Source of the DNA: Candidatus Bathyarchaeota archaeon
Lineage (GTDB): Archaea > Thermoproteota > Bathyarchaeia > 40CM-2-53-6
Assembly (NCBI GenBank): GCA_005883085.1
Contig: VBAY01000055.1
Coordinates: forward strand, 1 to 6,012
Reading direction: 5' to 3'
DNA length: 6,012 bases
Notes under the pieces: model-generated
Told to the model about the DNA's origin: nothing
Database searches by the model: none
What the model saw: only the letters and a program-made list of their open reading frames with translations
Position numbers and translations under genes: made by a program
Shown here: positions 1-4,773 of the stretch, in pieces
How positions within the stretch are numbered: the first letter of the stretch is position 1
How the letters are laid out: each line of letters begins with the position of its first letter

Positions 1-1041
1 CCCATATCTATTTTCACCTTCACAAGCGGGACAATCCTCACATCTGCTTCGGTGAACTTCAACGGGACTGCAAGTTATGACCCCGACGGAACGATCGTAG
101 GCTACGCTTGGGACTTCGGTGACGGATCGACCGGATCCGGAGCAACCCCTGCACATGGCTACTCCATCGCTGGCATGTATGCTGTGAAGCTCAATGTCAC
201 AGACAACAGCGGCTCAACGGCTGTTTCCACTCAAACAGTAACCATCACCGACAGGCCTCCGACAGTCACACCAACCCTATCCTCGACGACAGTCACACCT
301 GGACAGACAGTCATCATCACCATCTCAGCCTCCGACCCAGACGGGACCATTGCAACCACGACAGTAAATTGGGGAGACGGAACCACCGATACGATATCTG
401 GCCCTCCAACCACGGACAGCCACGCTTACTCATTAGCGAACGGAACCCCTTCGGCGACCTTCACCATCACCGTGACGGTCCATGACAACAGCGGTTCGAC
501 GTCATCTGCGACACCCGGCATTACGGTTATCGACAGCCCTCCGGCCATAACGTGGACACCGCCCCCAGCGACCGCTGTGTCTGGCCAAGCTGTAACTGTC
601 GCTATCACCTCATCAGACCCCGATGGAACAGTTACAGGGGTCACCGTGAACTGGGGTGATGGAAAGGTCGACACGTTGACGCCGGGGACGACGACTGACA
701 GTCACACTTACTCGTTGACGAGTTCCTCTCCCTCTGTAACTTACACTATCACGATTACCGCGGTTGATAATAGCGGGTCCACAAAAACAGCCACGTCCAG
801 CATTGCCATTCAGCCAATCCAGTCGAGCAGTAACGTCTCATTTCCATTATATTATTTCGGAATCCTTGCCGCCCTAATTGCGGCGCTCTTAGTTGGCACT
901 TTCCTAGCTTTCAGGAGACACAAGGTGACGCACGCGAGGTTGAAGATTGATCTCGAGGCTGTTAAGGCTGAAGCGGGACGGATCGAGAACCAGGAGTTCT
1001 TCCAGTCTGTGAAAGACCAGTTGAAGAAGGATAAAGAATGA
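1..1041 (+). CDS. PKD-domain surface protein with C-terminal membrane anchor (5' partial)
   Basis: The reading frame is open from base 1, so the N-terminus and any signal peptide lie upstream; the GTG at 52 is internal to the first domain. The 346 visible residues hold three PKD-type beta-sandwich domains, roughly residues 1-83, 84-177 and 178-275. The first has the classic DPDG, WDFGDGS and AGMYAVKL motifs. The second and third carry DPDGT, VNWGDG and TDSH.YSL, and all three end in DNSGS. A hydrophobic segment at about residues 281-304 is followed by RRHK, giving a type I topology: PKD stalk outside and a roughly 42-residue charged, probably helical tail in the cytoplasm. PKD domains generally act as extracellular stalks or in protein-protein and polysaccharide contact. 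The stop overlaps the next gene's ATG, so it heads or belongs to the operon with the ATPase and V4R genes. The missing N-terminus could carry an enzyme or binding domain, so no specific function is assigned. Confidence 0.9.
   Translation, partial: PISIFTFTSGTILTSASVNFNGTASYDPDGTIVGYAWDFGDGSTGSGATPAHGYSIAGMYAVKLNVTDNSGSTAVSTQTVTITDRPPTVTPTLSSTTVTPGQTVIITISASDPDGTIATTTVNWGDGTTDTISGPPTTDSHAYSLANGTPSATFTITVTVHDNSGSTSSATPGITVIDSPPAITWTPPPATAVSGQAVTVAITSSDPDGTVTGVTVNWGDGKVDTLTPGTTTDSHTYSLTSSSPSVTYTITITAVDNSGSTKTATSSIAIQPIQSSSNVSFPLYYFGILAALIAALLVGTFLAFRRHKVTHARLKIDLEAVKAEAGRIENQEFFQSVKDQLKKDKE
1026..1031 (+). promoter_or_regulatory. Shine-Dalgarno site for the MinD/ParA-like gene
   Basis: GAAGGA lies 6 bases before the ATG at 1038, inside the end of the PKD gene. 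With the ATGA stop/start overlap it points to translational coupling and fixes the ATPase start. Confidence 0.6.
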
Positions 1042-1823
1042 CAAAAGTAATCGCTGTTCACTCGTTCAAAGGAGGAACAGGAAAAACAACACTAACCGCG
1101 AACATAGCAGCAATACTCGCAAAGAATCGCAGAGTAGGAGTCATGGACCTCGACCTGTCCGGACCCGGTTTACATGTGCTTTTCGGCGTGAAGAAGAGCG
1201 AGATCAAGGCAACGCTCACGGATATCTTTCTTGGAGATGCAACACCGGCGGATGTCGTGATAGATCTGACACAGAGGTTCAACCTCAAGAAAGGGGGGCT
1301 GTTCTTCTGTCCCGCCAGCAACAAGGTGGAGGATATGCTTCGCTTGCTAAAGTCGGGTTTGGAAGTGGAGGTATTTCAGGATACAATACAGAAGGTTGGC
1401 GAGCAGAACAAGCTCGATTACATCATCGTTGATACTCATCCCGGGGTCGAGAATGATACTGTTCTTGCGATGGGTTGTTGCGATGCTCTTGTTCTGGTGT
1501 CGAGGGTTGATCAGCAAGACTTGTTCGGGACTGCTGTAATGGTGTTGCTCGCGGAAACATTCGAGAAACCTACTTTCCTCACGCTTAACATGATCCCGCC
1601 TGGTGTCCGGATCAAGGACGCCATAAAGGTCGGCCAGGAACTATCTCAGCTGTTCAGGTCGCGATTCTTGCAAGCCTTCGAGTTTCAGCTGGACGTCATC
1701 AACAACCTGAGCAGATCCGTATTCGTCGTAGACAATCCCGACTCGTCTTTCGCCAAGAAGGTAACCGAAGCCGTAGATACCTTAGAGAGAGAATTATCAG
1801 GAGCGACAAAGATTGCAAACTAA
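1038..1823 (+). CDS. MinD/ParA-type P-loop ATPase
   Basis: A 261-residue SIMIBI-class ATPase. It has the deviant Walker A motif KGGTGKTT at residues 11-18, with the signature lysine K11 and the P-loop lysine K16. The switch region DLDLSGPG starts at D37, and the Walker B strand YIIVDTHPG (about 128-136) has D132. The rest follows the MinD/Mrp-like fold, including LVLVSRVDQQD near 151-161. Family members dimerise on ATP and act as localisation switches, or in some cases as Fe-S carriers. No CxxC scaffold motif of the Mrp/Nbp35 type is visible: C147 and C148 are adjacent and lie elsewhere. The C-terminus (SGATKIAN) lacks the amphipathic membrane-targeting helix of bacterial MinD, so membrane contact may depend on a partner. 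It overlaps the PKD gene by 4 bases (ATGA) and the V4R gene by 11, so the three are very probably co-translated. The ATG is supported by GAAGGA upstream. The family is certain; the cellular role is not. Confidence 0.93.
   Translation: MTKVIAVHSFKGGTGKTTLTANIAAILAKNRRVGVMDLDLSGPGLHVLFGVKKSEIKATLTDIFLGDATPADVVIDLTQRFNLKKGGLFFCPASNKVEDMLRLLKSGLEVEVFQDTIQKVGEQNKLDYIIVDTHPGVENDTVLAMGCCDALVLVSRVDQQDLFGTAVMVLLAETFEKPTFLTLNMIPPGVRIKDAIKVGQELSQLFRSRFLQAFEFQLDVINNLSRSVFVVDNPDSSFAKKVTEAVDTLERELSGATKIAN
1799..1803 (+). promoter_or_regulatory. Shine-Dalgarno site deciding the TTG start of the V4R gene
   Basis: AGGAG lies 9 bases before the TTG at 1813, within the end of the ATPase gene. No ATG occurs in frame near the N-terminus; the next alternative is GTG at 1870, so this site favours the TTG. 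Confidence 0.55.
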
Positions 1824-2637
1824 CCCCAAACGCTCAACGGGCTACGACCTCCGAAGACTTGTAGGATCAGTGAACCAGCTCCGCTTCAACGACAACAAAG
1901 GAGAAGTGTCCTTTTTCGGACAGAAAATGATCATCCTGCGGAGAGATGTTATCCGGATCATGCGGGAGGCTCTCGAAAGACTGGTCGGAGATCAGTCGGC
2001 ACCGTTCCTCTCTTACTTGGCGAGTGGGATAGGCGTGCACGAAGGGAGCATTTTCAGAGAGAGCATTGGGTCCACGGGCGAGCAGAGCAGGCAGAGCCTG
2101 GAAAACCTGGTTCACTCGGCGCTGGAGGACACGAACCTTGGGCTGGGCAAGATCCGAATCGATGGGCTTGACTTTGACAAGAGCAGTGTCAACATAGTTG
2201 TAAGCAACTGTTTTGAAGCCACCGAGAACGGGTCCTCGGAAGAACCGAACTGCATATTCACGAGCGGCTTCCTAGCGGGAATATTCGCGGAAGTGCTTGA
2301 CAAGACGGTTCAGGCAAAAGAGGTCCGCTGTATGTCGCAAGGCGCAACGGAATGCGAATTCCAAATCTCCCTCGTCGATGCAATTGATGGACAAGAGGCT
2401 GAACTGCCAAAAGTAGACCTGAAAAACGTTGACGGCGAAACTCCGCCGCAGGGAGAAGCGAAACCAGGCAGTGGTGGAGGCTCGACAGATTCAAAATCAG
2501 CGATTGGCACCTCAGAAGGATCTTCAGAAAACCAGACCGAAGAGTCCGACACTGCAGAGATTGATGCTGGGGTTGAGAAGGCGGCCAGAATTGCCAAACA
2601 CAAACAGCACTTCTGGAACAAGTTCAAAAAAGAATAG
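1813..2637 (+). CDS. V4R-domain protein with acidic linker and basic C-terminal helix
   Basis: This 274-residue protein has a V4R (4-vinyl reductase) domain at about residues 25-187. The diagnostic C-terminal half reads C147, G152, G156, E170, C173, G177, C181 and F183, spaced as in V4R (C...G...G, then E..C...G...C.F). V4R domains bind small ligands in regulators such as XylR/DmpR, occur in BchJ, and carry redox-sensing cysteines in the methanogen regulator MsvR. No DNA-binding domain is visible here. Residues 190-250 are a low-complexity linker rich in Ser, Gly, Glu and Asp. Residues 251-274 form a likely amphipathic basic helix, with V254, I260, F267, W268 and F271 on one face among many Lys. 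The TTG start overlaps the ATPase gene by 11 bases and is preceded by AGGAG. An input or adaptor role for the adjacent ATPase is inferred from operon structure only. Confidence 0.85.
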   Translation: MQTNPKRSTGYDLRRLVGSVNQLRFNDNKGEVSFFGQKMIILRRDVIRIMREALERLVGDQSAPFLSYLASGIGVHEGSIFRESIGSTGEQSRQSLENLVHSALEDTNLGLGKIRIDGLDFDKSSVNIVVSNCFEATENGSSEEPNCIFTSGFLAGIFAEVLDKTVQAKEVRCMSQGATECEFQISLVDAIDGQEAELPKVDLKNVDGETPPQGEAKPGSGGGSTDSKSAIGTSEGSSENQTEESDTAEIDAGVEKAARIAKHKQHFWNKFKKE

Positions 2638-2642
2638 ATCAG

Positions 2643-2674
2643 TCCGGACATGTAGATCGTCGGAAGTTTTTTTT
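2643..2674 (+). terminator. Hairpin plus T8 terminator after the PKD-ATPase-V4R operon
   Basis: Bases 2643-2649 (TCCGGAC) pair with 2659-2664 (GTCGGA) in six base pairs with one bulged G around a 9-base loop. Two bases later comes a run of eight T (2667-2674). Oligo-T alone is the usual archaeal terminator signal. The site begins 6 bases after the V4R stop codon, which fits the end of the operon transcript. Confidence 0.6.
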
Positions 2675-2690
2675 CTACCGTAGCCAGAGG

Positions 2691-2804
2691 CGCCGGGAGT
2701 GGGATTCGAACCCACGAGGGCGTGACGCCCAACGGCTGTCGTGTCCTGGCCCTTATCTTCTTGAGATCTCGAGGCCGTCGCTTTAACCACTCAGCCATCC
2801 CGGC
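2691..2804 (-). tRNA. tRNA-Ser (anticodon CGA) with anticodon-loop intron
   Basis: Read on the minus strand from 2804, this is a full class II tRNA cloverleaf. The acceptor stem GCCGGGA/TCCCGGC has 7 perfect pairs and the D arm has a GCT/AGC stem. The anticodon stem is ACGGC/GCCGT, and the long variable arm is GGGCG-TCA-CGCCC. The T arm is GTGGG-TTCGAAT-CCCAC. The discriminator is G (base 2691), typical of archaeal tRNA-Ser rather than tRNA-Leu, which has A. The 3' CCA is not encoded: the genome continues CCT. The anticodon loop is interrupted by 30 nt; after removal the loop is CTCGAGA, giving anticodon CGA (plus-strand bases 2769-2771) that reads UCG. The mature length is 84 nt, normal for tRNA-Ser. 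A loop spliced one or two bases differently could give CTCGACA, which keeps the same anticodon. Confidence 0.92.
2738..2767 (-). other. 30-nt archaeal tRNA intron (after position 37)
   Basis: The insert lies between G37 and A38 of the tRNA-Ser anticodon loop, the canonical archaeal intron position. A one-base shift to 38/39 gives the same mature tRNA, because both junctions carry an A. Such introns are cut by the archaeal splicing endonuclease at a bulge-helix-bulge fold. Here the best central helix I find is only 3 bp: tRNA bases 33-35 (TCG) with intron bases 27-29 (CGA). The intron can also form an internal ATCT/AGAT hairpin with a 5-base loop. Confidence 0.8.
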
Positions 2805-2828
2805 GTGAAGCGTTATTGGGATATCGGT

Positions 2829-2834
2829 CTTAAA
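2829..2834 (-). promoter_or_regulatory. TATA box of tRNA-Ser
   Basis: On the minus strand, GGTTTAAGA places TTTAAG 25-30 bases upstream of the tRNA 5' end at 2804. This is the expected spacing of an archaeal TATA box from a transcription start at or near the mature end. Confidence 0.6.
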
Positions 2835-2968
2835 CCACTTTCGAACTGGGATGGAATGGCAACGATTGTCGGTAGATCTTGTCTAACGATCAGTGTGTCT
2901 AGGTAGCAGGATGGTAAGAGACGGGCATCAGGAGTTCAGGTTTGAGGGTTGAGAGCACCGAGTTCTTT

Positions 2969-3388
2969 CTATTTTCCACTTGAAAGGATTGCGGGGGGAT
3001 TTTCCGCGAGCTGCGTAGTGGGAGTAGATAATACCGGATCGTTTCGTTGCACGCGCTTCGGATAAAGATGGTCCGCGACTACTCGATCTCTGAGAAGGAC
3101 CATCCTGTCTCTGAGAGAGTCTTGATAGGAGAAGTCCGCCCTGACTTGGTACTCCTGGCACAGCAACGTCATTGTACAATATATGAGGACGCGTGCGCTG
3201 GCTCCCAGAGAGTCCATCAGGATTGCAACAACATCGTCAAAGCGTGACGATATTTCGGGGTGTTCAATTCCTTTCTTTGCAAGTAGGTCGTAGATGACGT
3301 CGCGTACTGTCGGGCCCATGCCGTCGAGTGCGTTTCTAAAACAGTCGTTTACGGTTTCGTGGAATAGAGTGGAGATCTGTGTACGCAA
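2969..3388 (-). CDS. Small NitrOD5-like helical domain protein
   Basis: A 139-residue protein. Residues about 11-80 resemble the NitrOD5 domain (Nitrosopumilus output domain 5): a helix with FRNALDGMGPTVRDVIYDLL, a short KKGIEHPEI linker, then FDDVVAILMDSLGASARVLIY. Such domains are found alone or behind sensor domains in Nitrososphaeria; their biochemical role is not established. The domain is followed by a charged stretch (about 85-113) and a Pro/Ser/Thr-rich tail. The only upstream start in frame is TTG at 3388; the first ATG (Met24) would cut the opening helix of the domain. No clear ribosome site or TATA box precedes the TTG, so the exact start is uncertain. It lies between the tRNA and ferredoxin genes and appears to be transcribed alone. 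The opposite-strand frame at 3047-3247 is taken as a shadow. Confidence 0.65.
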   Translation of the reverse strand: MRTQISTLFHETVNDCFRNALDGMGPTVRDVIYDLLAKKGIEHPEISSRFDDVVAILMDSLGASARVLIYCTMTLLCQEYQVRADFSYQDSLRDRMVLLRDRVVADHLYPKRVQRNDPVLSTPTTQLAENPPAILSSGK

Positions 3389-3624
3389 TAGTTTGTGGCC
3401 TGGAGCATAGGATGACCTGGGTCGAGCGGATACGTGTGTTGTAACAGTCAGCTAGTTTCTTCGGGACTGTCCAAGGTTAGTGTCCAGCTGAGACTTTCAT
3501 TATTCCTAGCAGATGGGAAGAAAAGATAGTTTCAGCCTTGACCGGGTTGGTAGCGTGCAATCGCGAGCCTGTTCTATGCGACCGAGAGCGAAAGCGGTGT
3601 CACTGTACTTTTCGCATTCAACGG

Positions 3625-3632
3625 TTTTATAT
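3625..3632 (+). promoter_or_regulatory. TATA-like element before/overlapping the ferredoxin start
   Basis: TTTTATAT is the best TATA-like sequence in the spacer and matches archaeal consensus well. If it works, transcription would begin near 3654-3658, downstream of both the ATG at 3631 and the GTG at 3649. The usable start would then be TTG at 3667, which has GAGGAAGG (3651-3658) 8 bases before it. Confidence 0.45.
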
Positions 3633-4050
3633 GCCGTTAACAGGGCTGGTGAGGAAGGATTTACCCTTGGCGGATGGAAACGTTCGGAAGCTCATAGAGG
3701 ACGCTAGTTTCCCAAACCAGTGGCCTACAAAGGAGACTCATATTCAGCACAAGGTCCTATACAAGAACGGAGTAAGTAAGGAGTACGGGGTTCACGGGAC
3801 CGCTGTCGGAGTGGACTTTGACATTTGCATCGCCGATGGGATTTGCATAACCGTCTGCCCTGTAAACGTGTTCGACCGGCTTGAACTTCCTGGTGAACAG
3901 GAGAAGATGGACAAGGGCGTTACTAATGACAGCGGGAAGGCGCCTTTGGCGAACTGGAAGGCTGATCCGGCTAGGGAGCAGGACTGTATCTTCTGTCGGG
4001 CATGCGAGATCCAGTGCCCGGTCCAAGCGATCAAGATCACCGAGCCCTAG
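3631..4050 (+). CDS. Zinc-containing [3Fe-4S][4Fe-4S] ferredoxin
   Basis: This matches the Sulfolobus/Thermoplasma zinc ferredoxin family, soluble cytoplasmic electron carriers, for example for 2-oxoacid:ferredoxin oxidoreductases. In the 139-residue form the first cluster motif is C66-x2-D69-x2-C72-x3-C76-P, with Asp replacing the second Cys. In Sulfolobus that change gives a [3Fe-4S] centre. The second motif is a complete C119-x2-C122-x2-C125-x3-C129-P [4Fe-4S] site. The zinc ligands also appear conserved: H37 and H40 (HIQH), H55 (GVHGT) and D112 (KADP). About 18 residues (EKMDKGVTNDSGKAPLAN) are inserted before D112, closer to the longer Thermoplasma protein than to Sulfolobus. The start is uncertain: ATG 3631 is given as the conservative choice, but TTG 3667 (127 residues) fits the promoter and ribosome site better. 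Function is confident; the N-terminus is not. Confidence 0.92.
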   Translation: MPLTGLVRKDLPLADGNVRKLIEDASFPNQWPTKETHIQHKVLYKNGVSKEYGVHGTAVGVDFDICIADGICITVCPVNVFDRLELPGEQEKMDKGVTNDSGKAPLANWKADPAREQDCIFCRACEIQCPVQAIKITEP

Positions 4051-4091
4051 ATTATTACGCGAAGTTCGTAGATAGAAGGTTATTTTCACAA

Positions 4092-4190
4092 GGGTCCGGA
4101 GAGACGACTCTTGCGGCGCGAGGGTCAGTCGCTAAGACCCCCTATTTTCTAGAACACTCTGCTGTCTGGGAGCGAGAATAGGCGAGACAG
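4092..4190 (+). ncRNA. Candidate structured RNA or 3' UTR element with possible pseudoknot
   Basis: Three nested or adjacent pairings are seen by eye. Outer stem 4092-4096/4136-4140 (GGGTC/GACCC) encloses a nine-pair stem 4106-4114/4118-4126, two of them G-U, with loop GGC; it extends by GAC/GTC past one bulged A. A second hairpin pairs 4142-4149 with 4174-4181 (8 bp, one G-U), with an inner 4-bp stem 4157-4160/4169-4172. Loop bases 4162-4167 (CTGTCT) are fully complementary to 4185-4190 (AGACAG), allowing an H-type pseudoknot. No known RNA family is recognised: there are no C/D boxes, SRP or RNase P signatures. It starts 42 bases after the ferredoxin stop, so it could be that gene's 3' UTR and terminator. 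The strand is assumed. Confidence 0.3.
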
Positions 4191-4319
4191 GTAATTCAGG
4201 GCATGATTCAAGCTTTGACACTAGGGCAAAAAATCGGCAAGTCTTCAGCGATCTCCGAACAATTAAGGGGTGCGATAGGGGCGTGGTCTCAGATCATGGA
4301 TCAGAGCTGAAAATGGGCG

Positions 4320-4338
4320 AGTTCTTATCGCTAGAACT
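4320..4338 (-). terminator. Possible terminator hairpin after the DUF1512/PPOX operon
   Basis: AGTTCT (4320-4325) and AGAACT (4333-4338) form a perfect 6-bp stem with a 7-base loop, beginning 13 bases past the end of the PPOX gene on the minus strand. The following minus-strand sequence reaches ATTTT about 6 bases later. The T tract is short, so the call is weak. Confidence 0.3.
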
Positions 4339-4351
4339 AGTTGCTCAGGAG

Positions 4352-4759
4352 TCAAGTGCCGATTCGAATGGCTAGGCCGATCGGGTGGGCTTTGCTCCGG
4401 CTGAACCGCTGGACAAACCTGACGATCCTGTAGGACACTCCGTACTTTTTCCTAAGAAGAGAAAAGACGTGTTCGGAGGATTCCGATTCGATCATTCGAG
4501 CCTCTCCATCAACCCACCTGCCTTTGACGGTGCCTCGCGCATTGCAGGGGGCGATACGAACCCGGGGATTGTTTCGGATCCGCTTTATCTTTCCAGTGCT
4601 AGAATCAGTGCGAACCAACAGTTCTCCATTCTCTTCGATGAACCAAACAGGAGTGCGTACAGCCGCTCCAGTTTTCCGATATGTTTCAAGACTGATATGT
4701 TTCTGGCGTGCAAATTGGGACAACATGTCTCCTGTGGCGCTCAATGGAGATTGCTCCAC
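4352..4759 (-). CDS. Split-barrel PPOX-family flavin/F420-dependent oxidoreductase
   Basis: A 135-residue protein of the pyridoxamine-5'-phosphate-oxidase-like split-barrel fold, closest by eye to the small PPOX-class F420-dependent enzymes (Rv2061-like). Typical blocks are ISLETYRKTGAAVRTPVWF (22-40), LLVRTDSSTGKIKRIRNNPRV (about 48-67), where basic residues usually contact the cofactor phosphates, and GRWVDGEARMI (about 80-90). Members reduce varied substrates with F420H2 or bind FMN; cofactor and substrate cannot be fixed from sequence here. Length is normal for the family. The start is GTG at 4759, 14 bases after the DUF1512 stop, with AGGGG about 12 bases upstream. An ATG at 4726 (Met12) would also leave the domain intact and has AGGAG only 2 bases away. 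It is probably co-transcribed as the last gene of the minus-strand operon. Confidence 0.87.
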   Translation of the reverse strand: MEQSPLSATGDMLSQFARQKHISLETYRKTGAAVRTPVWFIEENGELLVRTDSSTGKIKRIRNNPRVRIAPCNARGTVKGRWVDGEARMIESESSEHVFSLLRKKYGVSYRIVRFVQRFSRSKAHPIGLAIRIGT

Positions 4760-4773
4760 GGGTTGAGGTTCCC

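Larger units (their letters stand above)
4051..4351. other. 301-base spacer between convergent genes, rich in hairpins
   Basis: No credible coding frame is seen. The spacer holds a strong stem-loop set at 4092-4190, an imperfect 8-position stem at 4288-4295/4299-4306 (7 of 8 pair, loop ATG), a 6-bp stem at 4320-4338, and an A6 run at 4228-4233 (T6 on the minus strand). Some of these may simply terminate the two converging transcripts; see the separate entries. Confidence 0.6.

Noticed and set aside
2626..2631. T6 on the minus strand as the terminator of tRNA-Ser
   Set aside because: It lies 60 bases past the tRNA end within the V4R coding sequence and is a Lys-codon run; too weak to call.
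2310..2798. 162-residue minus-strand open frame
   Set aside because: It runs antisense to the V4R gene and through the tRNA-Ser gene; the protein has no recognisable domain.
3538..3630. 31-residue N-terminal extension of the ferredoxin from ATG 3538
   Set aside because: It adds cysteines not found in the zinc ferredoxin family and would place the TATA-like box inside the gene.
3513..3707. 64-residue plus-strand frame before the ferredoxin
   Set aside because: It overlaps the ferredoxin N-terminus in another frame and contains the TATA-like element; no domain seen.
4051..4351. C/D box sRNA, SRP RNA or RNase P RNA in the spacer
   Set aside because: No RTGATGA/CTGA box pairs at proper spacing and none of the conserved SRP or RNase P core motifs were found.
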